A DNA stretch of 29,475 nt. Origin: DASYSA01 sp036003885 (GTDB lineage Bacteria > Acidobacteriota > Blastocatellia > UBA7656). The stretch lies in contig DASYSA010000005.1 of assembly GCA_036003885.1 (NCBI GenBank), forward strand, positions 1-29,475, read 5' to 3'. The notes beneath the pieces were generated by a model. The model did no database searches and was not told the origin of the DNA. It saw only the letters and a program-made list of their open reading frames with translations. This document shows, in pieces, positions 22,932-29,475 of this stretch; the stretch's first letter is position 1, and every line of letters starts with the position of its first letter. The translations under genes were made by a program, and so were the position numbers.

Positions 22932-24221
22932 ATGCGGGCTCGCCAAACGGTCCGGGCACTGAGCCATCGTAACTACCGGATATATTTCTTCGGAATGCTC
23001 ATTTCATTCTCTGGCACCTGGATGCAGAGTGTGGCCCAGAGCTGGCTTGTCTACCGCCTCACGGAGTCTGCATGGCTGCTGGGGCTGACCGGATTTGCGA
23101 GCCAGCTGCCTGTCTTCCTTGTCACCCCGCTCGCCGGCGTTTTAGCCGACCGTCACAGGCGCCACCGCATCGTAATCCTCACCCAGGTGGCATCGATGGT
23201 TCAGGCCTTGTTACTTGCCTGGCTGACCCTGAGCGGGCACGTGACGGTCAACGCAATACTGGCGCTGGCGGTGGTGCTGGGCATAATCAACGCATTCGAT
23301 TTGCCGGTGCGCCAGTCGTTCCTGGTTGACCTGGTCGGGAAGCAGGATCTGATGAACGCGATCTCGCTGAACTCAACAATGGTCAATGGCGCTCGGATAA
23401 TTGGCCCCGCTGTCGCCGGTTTGATAGTGGCGTGGCTCGGAGAGGGCCCCTGCTTCCTGATTAACGGATTGAGCTATGCCGTCGTCATTGTGGGGTTGCT
23501 TGCGATGCGAATCAGCGGCGCGCAGGCCCAGCGGCGTAAAGGGTCGGCGCTGTCCGACTTCGTCGAGGGCCTCGACTACCTACGGAGCACCCGGCCCGCT
23601 CGCGCAGTGTTGTTACTCATAGCCCTCGTCAGCTTATGCGGGTTGCCCTACCTGGTCCTGATGCCGATCTTCGCCGATCAGGTTCTGGGGGGAGGTGCGC
23701 GAGTACTGGGCCTCCTGCTGGGCGCCGCGGGCGTGGGGGCGCTAGCCGGGGCAGTAACTCTTGCTGCCCGCCCGAGCGCCAGAGGGCTTGGGCGTGTGGT
23801 GGCCCTGAGCGCGGCCGCTTTCGGCATACTGCTTGTGCTCTTTTCTGTCTCAACCAACCTTCTCCTCTCGATTGGGATCCTGGTTCCGGGCGGGTTTACC
23901 TTGATGCTCCAGATGTCCGGATCGAACACGCTCCTGCAGACTATGGTGCCGGATCGAATGCGTGGACGTGTCATGAGCTTCTACACGATGAGCCTGATGG
24001 GCATTGCTCCTTTCGGCAGCCTCCTGGCTGGCGCAATGGCTACGCGAATCGGCGCTGCGCACACGGTGGCAGTGGGCGGTCTCTTTTGCCTCGCTGGTGC
24101 GCTGCTGTTCAGATCACAGCTCGCCGGCCTCGGAGGGTCAGAGATCGGAGGGTCAGAGGTCGGAGATCAGAAGTCAGAGGTCGGAGACCAGAGATTAGAG
24201 ATCAGAGATCAGATTCTCTGA
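22932..24221 (+). CDS. MFS transporter, EntS/MFS_3-like exporter
   Basis: A 429-residue major facilitator with about 12 hydrophobic segments. Motif A is in loop 2 (AGVLADRHRRHRIVI) and its echo in the second half (VPDRMRGRVMS). The start RARQTVRALSHRNYRIYFFGMLISFSGTWMQ and the block LPVRQSFLVDLVG...DLMNAISLNS are typical of the MFS_3/EntS group, which exports siderophores, drugs or other small molecules by proton antiport. The substrate is unknown. The ATG at 22932 is chosen because the frame upstream of it is unlike any transporter N-terminus. The last ~28 residues (GGSEIGGSEVGDQKS...) are encoded by a heptad repeat and are not transporter sequence. Confidence 0.92.
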   Translation: MRARQTVRALSHRNYRIYFFGMLISFSGTWMQSVAQSWLVYRLTESAWLLGLTGFASQLPVFLVTPLAGVLADRHRRHRIVILTQVASMVQALLLAWLTLSGHVTVNAILALAVVLGIINAFDLPVRQSFLVDLVGKQDLMNAISLNSTMVNGARIIGPAVAGLIVAWLGEGPCFLINGLSYAVVIVGLLAMRISGAQAQRRKGSALSDFVEGLDYLRSTRPARAVLLLIALVSLCGLPYLVLMPIFADQVLGGGARVLGLLLGAAGVGALAGAVTLAARPSARGLGRVVALSAAAFGILLVLFSVSTNLLLSIGILVPGGFTLMLQMSGSNTLLQTMVPDRMRGRVMSFYTMSLMGIAPFGSLLAGAMATRIGAAHTVAVGGLFCLAGALLFRSQLAGLGGSEIGGSEVGDQKSEVGDQRLEIRDQIL

Positions 24222-24292
24222 CCTCTGACTTCTGACTTCTGATCTCTGATCTCTGATCTCTGACTTCTGATCTCTGATCTCTGACTTCTCAG
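24136..24292. repeat. palindromic heptad repeat element, 22 units
   Basis: Eleven units of RGTCAGA/GATCRGA type (24136-24213, one unit 8 bases long) are followed by TT and then eleven units of YTCTGAY type (24216-24292). The halves are reverse complements in 7-base register, able to form a hairpin of more than 70 pairs with mismatches. The left arm is translated as the C-terminus of the MFS transporter and the first right-arm unit supplies its stop. The unit family is the same as in the 4672-4713 repeat. Confidence 0.92.
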
Positions 24293-24370
24293 CCACTGAT
24301 TTACCACGAATCTCTTTTGTGATAGTGTGGCTCGAAACCGGACAGAGGATTTTTCACTGAGTGTAGAGAC

Positions 24371-25597
24371 ATGGGTGAAAGCCTAACCAGGTATGGAATC
24401 AGCGTGCCGCTACTTGTCTTCTGGCTGTCGATCTCCTCATTTGCACAGGCTCCTCCCTCCATTCAGGTCTTCATGCCGGACGGTTCGCTGCCGCCAAGAG
24501 AGCTGCGCTTCACACTCACGACTGACACCGGCCGGATCGACACGTTCTATACAGACTCGAAGGGACGTTTCCTTTTCACCAGGGCTGAGGGGCTGACTCC
24601 GAACGCTGGATACACGATAACTATTCAAGGCGACGGAAGATCTTTCGATACCACCACGATCTCGTTCAAGTACTATGGCAACACCGTCTTCTATGTCCCA
24701 GTGTTTTTGAGGCCGGTCGCCTCTGGAACATCTTCGGCATCTGCAACATCGAAGCCAGCAGGAGCGGTCGATCTCGCCGAGCTTGACGTGTTGGTGCCGA
24801 AGCGAGCCGCGGACGAATACGATGGCGCAATGAGTTCTCTCAGATCCGGCAAGGCCGAGGAGGCGATAAGCAAGCTACACGCTGCCCTGACGATCTACCC
24901 GGACTACTTTCGCGCGCTCAACGATCTGGGTGTGTTGTTCATGAAGCTCCACAGACTGAGCGAGGCCGCTGAGACGCTGCAGCGGGCAGCCAAGATCGCG
25001 CCTCGTGTCTACTACCCGCGGCTGAATCTCGCCATCGTAAGAACTCGGCAAGGGAAGTACAAGGAGGCGATTGACCTGCTCGAGGCACTTCGCAAGGAGA
25101 ACCCCGGGCTCATCGAGATTCGCACTCCGCTTGCGGACGCGCTGATGGCGGCGGACCGTCTGGATGATGCGGAGGGTCACCTGCGCGCCGTGCTCAGCGA
25201 CGGTCGTCTCGATCGAGAGGCGATGGGCGATGCGCACTACAAATTCGGTCTGTTGTTGAACAGAAAGCAGCGATTCGTCGAGGCGGTCAAAGAGCTGGAG
25301 GAGGCGGCGAAGATATTGCCTAACTCGGCACGGATTCACCTTCAACTCGGTGGCGCATTGTTGCAGCTCAAGCGTCTCGACGAAGCCGAGCGCGCGTTGA
25401 TCGAGTCGTACCGCCTGGGCGGTCCGGAAATGGGGGGCGCGCAGTTGTTCCTCGGCGAGCTGTACTTTACACAGAAGAAGCACGAGCTGGCGATGCGCGC
25501 ATTTGAGCAGTACCTGAGGGATGTCCCGGAGGCGCCCAACCGGGAGCAGATTCTGGGGGTCATCAACAAGATCAAAGCGGCGCTGAGTCCCAGGTAA
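24371..25597 (+). CDS. exported protein with N-terminal beta-sandwich domain and TPR repeats
   Basis: A 408-residue protein. A signal peptide (about 1-26, ending SFAQA) precedes a domain at 29-112 (IQVFMPDGSLPPRELRFTLTTDTG...GRFLFTRAEGLTPNAGYTITI) that resembles carboxypeptidase-regulatory-like/CNA-B beta-sandwiches. A Ser/Ala linker and then TPR repeats run from about 140 to 400 (AEEAISKLHAALTIYPDYFRALNDLGVLF, LSEAAETLQRAAKIAP, and others). It is likely a periplasmic scaffold for protein complexes. Such proteins recur in Acidobacteriota next to TonB-dependent receptors, as here. A weak promoter pattern (TTTACC-N17-TAGTGT) lies just upstream. Confidence 0.88.
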   Translation: MGESLTRYGISVPLLVFWLSISSFAQAPPSIQVFMPDGSLPPRELRFTLTTDTGRIDTFYTDSKGRFLFTRAEGLTPNAGYTITIQGDGRSFDTTTISFKYYGNTVFYVPVFLRPVASGTSSASATSKPAGAVDLAELDVLVPKRAADEYDGAMSSLRSGKAEEAISKLHAALTIYPDYFRALNDLGVLFMKLHRLSEAAETLQRAAKIAPRVYYPRLNLAIVRTRQGKYKEAIDLLEALRKENPGLIEIRTPLADALMAADRLDDAEGHLRAVLSDGRLDREAMGDAHYKFGLLLNRKQRFVEAVKELEEAAKILPNSARIHLQLGGALLQLKRLDEAERALIESYRLGGPEMGGAQLFLGELYFTQKKHELAMRAFEQYLRDVPEAPNREQILGVINKIKAALSPR

Positions 25598-25613
25598 CCT
25601 ACAAGTGAGAAGA

Positions 25614-25634
25614 GCGCCTTGGGGGCCAAGGTGC
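25614..25634 (+). terminator. short hairpin after the TPR gene
   Basis: GCGCCTTGG, loop GGG, CCAAGGTGC: a 9-bp stem with one mismatch, 17 bases after the TPR gene stop. There is no U-tract. It may act together with the stronger hairpin downstream. Confidence 0.4.
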
Positions 25635-25654
25635 TTCCTCGGACTCACATAAAG

Positions 25655-25688
25655 AATCGCCTCGGCCACAGGTGCGGCCGAGGCGATT
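25655..25688. terminator. strong shared hairpin between convergent genes
   Basis: AATCGCCTCGGCC, an 8-base loop, GGCCGAGGCGATT: a perfect GC-rich 13-bp stem. It lies between the convergent TPR gene (+) and the TonB receptor gene (-), 30 bases after the receptor stop. On the minus strand it is followed by CTTTATG, a weak U-tract, so it is best read as the terminator of the receptor gene and possibly bidirectional. Confidence 0.7.
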
Positions 25689-25717
25689 AGTCTACGCGAT
25701 TCCTGCGATTGGCTGGA

Positions 25718-28700
25718 TCAGAAGTTCAGCCGGAGTTGAAACTCGATCAATCGCCCGCCGGGATCGTTGGTGCCAGACACCGTGAAGTCACGATAGGCAT
25801 TGCGCGTCTGTCCGAATGTCGACGCCGATGGCGAGAAGCCCCCCGAAGCATCGGTGCCCGCCCCTCTAATCGTTATGATCGACTGGTTGAACGCATTGAG
25901 GAACTGAACACGGAACTCGAAGTTAGTGTTCTCCGTGATCGTTGTCCTCTTCAACAGGTTTAGGTCCCAACGCGATGTCCATGGTCCGTATATGAAAATA
26001 CGATTGCCCAGTCGGCCAGGCGTTGTGGGCGGTCCGATGTAAGGCTGGGTCGTCTGGAGATCGGCGAGCGTCTTGCCTGCGGCTTCGAATGCCGCTTGCG
26101 AGTTCTCGATAATGTCCTTGGGCAGGAAGTAGATAACGCCCAGGCACTTGCCGTCCGAGCCGCACACCGTCTCCTTTCGGATCTTGATCAGTTTCTGAAG
26201 CTCCTTCGTGGTTATGTTGTGAAGCTCGACGCCCGATTCCCTGTTGTTGAAAGTCAGCCGCCCGCTGGTCAGGGTGCTGGGAGTTCCGGACTGAATGCGC
26301 ATCACTCCGCTCCACTGCCAGCCTTCGAGCAGCTTCTTCACCACGGGCACGTTCGAGTTCAGGAAGCGCTGTCCCGGGCCGATGGGAAGCTCGTGTATCC
26401 AGTCGAACTTTATCGCGTGACGCAGGTCGCGCGGTGCCGGCCCCTTGTCGTACCCGAAATCCCTGAGCGTGGTGGGAGTGCCGGCTGCTGCGCTGCTGTC
26501 GACGTAAAAGTTGGTCAGCGCGTGCGACCAGACGTAGCCGCCCTGTATCAGAACGCCCTTGGACATCCTTCGTCGAAAGTCGATCTGCATCGAGTGGTAG
26601 TTTGCATCCGCTGCGTTGTCCATGATCCAACTGCTGGTAGGCGACCTGGGATTGGCAACGAAGAAATTCGACAGGGTCATGGACTCGCCCGGAGCGTTTG
26701 GATCGGGCAGGGTGATGGAAGGGATCAGGTTGGCTGAGATGAGCCTGTTCATCCTGGTAACGTTCTGCGCGATGTTGGCCGCAAGACGCCCGGCTTCGCC
26801 TCGCGCAATAGTCGTGGCAAACGTCAGGTCGCTGATCAGGCCCAAAGCGGTCCTGATGATCGGGATGTCCTTCTGCCCAGTCAAGCCGGCGTTGCCGAAA
26901 TTGGTGCTGGCCGCGTTGGCCGCTCGCGAGATTCTGAGATTCTCCTGGGCAATCAGGAACTCATTGAGGAAGCCGTTCTCAAAGATGTTGACCTCTCCGA
27001 TTTCGTATTGCCTCCACATCCTGGTTCCGTGGTTACCCACGTATCGAACTTCCAGGGCCATGTCCTTTCCAATCTCTCGCTGAATACCGAACGTCCAGGA
27101 CTGAACATAACCGGAGCGGAGGTTCGGATTGAAGTCATTGATCGACGCCGACTGCCGGGCCGTGATTGGGAACTTCGCCTCCGGCATTGACCTCAATGGC
27201 ACGTTATTAAAGTTCAGATCACGGAGCATGCGGCTTCCGGCAGCGCCAAAGATAGTCGGGTCGTTGGTCGGGCCGGTGCCAAGTGCTATAGTAGGACCAT
27301 CATTCGATCCGAACATACTGTCGAAGGCGTTGAAGCCCTCTCGTATGTACGCAATCGAGTAACCGCCCCGCAGAACAGTCTGCCCGGTCTCGCCCAGGAC
27401 TCGACGGAGGAAGCCGTTGTTCAGGTTAGGAGTCCACGCGAAGCCCACAGACGGAGCAAAGTCTCTCTTGCTGGGATCGAAGGCTGCCTCTCCCTTCTCC
27501 ACCAGCTTGAACTGGGTGACCCCTCCAGTGAATACACCAGGCTTGAAGAGATTGCCGCGGCCGGAGACCCCGAAGATCCCGTCGACTCCGGTCCTCGTAT
27601 ATATCCCATTGTCATTCACCGGCGATGGCATGTACTGCCAGCGTATCCCGCCCGTCAATGTCAGGTTCGGTTTCGCCTTCCACGAGTCCTGCACATAAAC
27701 GCCGTACTCGGTCGCGTGATTTCGAGCGGTAGACGGGACGAACGCGAAGTTCAGACTGTCTTCATCCAACACCGCGGTCCTTCCCGTGCCGCTGACACGC
27801 CCGACCAGCAATGCGTACAGATTCATCGCATCGCCGCGTTGAGTCGTGTTGCTATTGGGGAAGTTTGTTGTGCTGAAGATATTCGTGCTCCCCAGTCTCA
27901 CGGGATCGTTGCCGTCGAGTCCCAGGGCGACGCTTGGCAGATTCTGGGAACCAACGCCCTGGACGAACGATTTGATCCGGGTGAGACTGAAGCCGAAACT
28001 GTAGCGGTGGGAGCCCTTCTGCCAGTTCAACTGGTCATCCATGGTCTTGACTGGCGTGTTGCGTCGCGACTGGCTGGTGTAGGTGAAGAACCCTGACGAG
28101 AATGGGTTCCCTACGTTGAGCTGGTTGAACAGCGAGTAGTTTCTGGGATCGAACTCGCGCCTGAACATCGAAGTGCCGTTGCCAGACGAGGTCAGTCTGA
28201 TCTCGTTAACGAGGCTTGGACTGATGGTCCAGCGCTCGGCCATCACAAAGGTGAAGGAGTTTCGATAGATGCTCCCGCCGACGGGGGCGCTGCTGCCCAG
28301 CACAGTCCCCTCTCCGGGGTAGATGCTCAAGATGCCGTTGACCCCGTCAGGCAGGGAGAAATAGTGCTGGTAGTTGTGAACGAACTCCAGACTGTGGCTC
28401 TTGTTGATATTGAAATCCAGCCGAGTCGTGGGAAACCTGCGCAGGTTGCGGCCCGGATCCTGGAAGGTCAGATCCAACCGGTTGTAGTCGTTTGCGGTTT
28501 GGATACGGCTCTTGAGTATGCCCTTGCCCTGCGCTCCAGCCACCAGGTTGAGTGCGTTCCCGACTCGCGGATCGGGCGTGCTCGGAAAGCCCCTCGCCGC
28601 GGCGAGTTGATAGAGGTTTACTGTCCGGGTCGCCCCGCTCACGGTGTCGCTGTAGGTGAAGATGCCCTGCCGCGCGGAATCGGTGAGCACTGTGCGGTCT

Positions 28701-29475
28701 GCGTTATACGTTTGAGGAAGCCGAAACTCTTCAAAGTTGACGAAGAAGAACGCCTTGTCGCGGCCATTGAAGATCTTGGGCAAAACAATAGGCCCGCCTA
28801 TGCGGCCGCCAGCCTGGTTCAGCTTGATCACATCGCGCGGCAGACCGTCGATGTTGTTGAAATAGTAGTTTGCGTTCAACGCGTTGTTGCGGTGCTGCCA
28901 GAACACTCCGCCGTGTAGGTTGTTGGATCCAGACTTGGTTACAAATTTGATCTGGAAGGCGCCTCCGGCGGCGCTCTCAGCGCCCGGTGTTGCTGTAGAA
29001 ACCGTCACCTCTTCGATGGCATCCGATCTCACCTGGGTCGTCGTGAAGAACCCGTCGCTCGATTTCAGATAATTGTCCTGGATATTGGCGCCGTCGAGAG
29101 TGATGTTGATCGAGCTCTTGTTCAGTCCATTAACTGACGAAGTGCGCGGCGTGCCGGGTGTCTGAACACCGGGAAGAGTCAGCACCAATTGCATGGCGTC
29201 ACGGGTCGTAAACGGTAGCTCTCCTATCTGGCGGCCGACGATGGTTGACGACACATTCGCACTCTCGGTCTGAATAACGCTGCCGCCACTGGTGACAACG
29301 ACCTGCTCCGACGCACCTCCCACCTCCAGAGCGGCGTTTACCGTGGCCGTCGTTCCTGCATCGACTTTGACGTTTTGAATGACTGTAGACTTGAAGCCCT
29401 GAGCGGTTAAAGTTACCGTGTACACGCCACTCTGGACAGCTGGTATTGACCACCCACCTTCGTCATTAGTCGTGG
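25718..29475 (-). CDS. TonB-dependent receptor, Oar/CarboxypepD_reg type (5' end beyond window)
   Basis: An outer-membrane receptor of which about 1250 C-terminal residues are visible. The frame stays open to the window edge, and the codons before the first internal GTG (29425) continue the protein (TTNDEGGWSIPAVQSGVYTV), so the true start is outside. The visible order is the end of a carboxypeptidase-regulatory-like domain (GVYTVTLTAQGFKSTV, then VNAALEVGG), the plug (IVGRQIGELPFTTRDAMQLVLTLPGV, NGLNKSSINITLDGANIQDNY, GGAFQIKFVTKSGSNNLHGG) and a long beta-barrel ending in a strand with terminal Phe (EFQLRLNF). This is the large Oar-like family expanded in Acidobacteriota and linked to uptake of glycans, peptides or chelates. 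The ligand is unknown. Confidence 0.93.
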   Translation of the reverse strand, partial: TTNDEGGWSIPAVQSGVYTVTLTAQGFKSTVIQNVKVDAGTTATVNAALEVGGASEQVVVTSGGSVIQTESANVSSTIVGRQIGELPFTTRDAMQLVLTLPGVQTPGTPRTSSVNGLNKSSINITLDGANIQDNYLKSSDGFFTTTQVRSDAIEEVTVSTATPGAESAAGGAFQIKFVTKSGSNNLHGGVFWQHRNNALNANYYFNNIDGLPRDVIKLNQAGGRIGGPIVLPKIFNGRDKAFFFVNFEEFRLPQTYNADRTVLTDSARQGIFTYSDTVSGATRTVNLYQLAAARGFPSTPDPRVGNALNLVAGAQGKGILKSRIQTANDYNRLDLTFQDPGRNLRRFPTTRLDFNINKSHSLEFVHNYQHYFSLPDGVNGILSIYPGEGTVLGSSAPVGGSIYRNSFTFVMAERWTISPSLVNEIRLTSSGNGTSMFRREFDPRNYSLFNQLNVGNPFSSGFFTYTSQSRRNTPVKTMDDQLNWQKGSHRYSFGFSLTRIKSFVQGVGSQNLPSVALGLDGNDPVRLGSTNIFSTTNFPNSNTTQRGDAMNLYALLVGRVSGTGRTAVLDEDSLNFAFVPSTARNHATEYGVYVQDSWKAKPNLTLTGGIRWQYMPSPVNDNGIYTRTGVDGIFGVSGRGNLFKPGVFTGGVTQFKLVEKGEAAFDPSKRDFAPSVGFAWTPNLNNGFLRRVLGETGQTVLRGGYSIAYIREGFNAFDSMFGSNDGPTIALGTGPTNDPTIFGAAGSRMLRDLNFNNVPLRSMPEAKFPITARQSASINDFNPNLRSGYVQSWTFGIQREIGKDMALEVRYVGNHGTRMWRQYEIGEVNIFENGFLNEFLIAQENLRISRAANAASTNFGNAGLTGQKDIPIIRTALGLISDLTFATTIARGEAGRLAANIAQNVTRMNRLISANLIPSITLPDPNAPGESMTLSNFFVANPRSPTSSWIMDNAADANYHSMQIDFRRRMSKGVLIQGGYVWSHALTNFYVDSSAAAGTPTTLRDFGYDKGPAPRDLRHAIKFDWIHELPIGPGQRFLNSNVPVVKKLLEGWQWSGVMRIQSGTPSTLTSGRLTFNNRESGVELHNITTKELQKLIKIRKETVCGSDGKCLGVIYFLPKDIIENSQAAFEAAGKTLADLQTTQPYIGPPTTPGRLGNRIFIYGPWTSRWDLNLLKRTTITENTNFEFRVQFLNAFNQSIITIRGAGTDASGGFSPSASTFGQTRNAYRDFTVSGTNDPGGRLIEFQLRLNF

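Noticed and set aside
24875..25669. 264-codon minus-strand open frame
   Set aside because: It is antisense to the TPR gene and spans the hairpin region; no domain seen.

Overview
The window looks like part of an Acidobacteriota chromosome, plausibly the Blastocatellia side of the phylum. This rests on gene content rather than a marker gene: a very large Oar/CarboxypepD_reg-type TonB-dependent receptor, many exported TPR, amidohydrolase and beta-lactamase-like proteins, a PATAN(DUF4388)-J-TPR regulator, and long intergenic palindromes built from 7- or 8-base units. I see no rRNA, tRNA, transposase, phage gene or CRISPR array.

Layout. 1-838 is the 3' part of a Gfo/Idh/MocA oxidoreductase. 846-6052 is a minus-strand block: an exported amidohydrolase, endonuclease IV (nfo) and leucyl-tRNA synthetase (leuS). 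Divergent from it are an exported serine hydrolase (6278) and a stand-alone HyuB-type hydantoinase (7715). 9485-11160 is a yggS-yggT-yggU (DUF167) run, followed by yebC and ruvC (11318-12627), which overlap by 4 bases. Two J-domain proteins then face each other: a four-helix membrane J-protein (12825, +) and a PATAN-J-TPR protein (13640-15259, -). Divergent from the latter, across a perfect 16-bp palindrome, lies a two-gene unit: a 51-codon small ORF translationally coupled (ATGA) to a 1024-residue soluble fusion of a chemoreceptor signalling domain with a peptide-ABC-type solute-binding domain. 18783-20936 holds two exported minus-strand proteins, one with kinase-like motifs and one with FlgT_C-like repeats. 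21429-25597 carries a small zinc-ribbon protein behind a long leader, a type 4-like uracil-DNA glycosylase, an MFS exporter and an exported TPR protein. The right end is a partial TonB-dependent receptor on the minus strand, with a strong shared hairpin at 25655-25688.

How they fit. Housekeeping functions (leuS, nfo, ruvC, UDG, yebC, yggS) are mixed with envelope and uptake proteins. The most unusual content is the cytoplasmic MCP/solute-binding fusion with its coupled small ORF and palindromic operator-like site, the exported kinase-like protein, and five short-unit repeat elements (at 4672, 7467, 9328, 11167 and 24136). One of these repeats supplies a stop codon and another encodes the C-terminus of the neighbouring protein. 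All functional calls are from sequence reading only; no database search was run.
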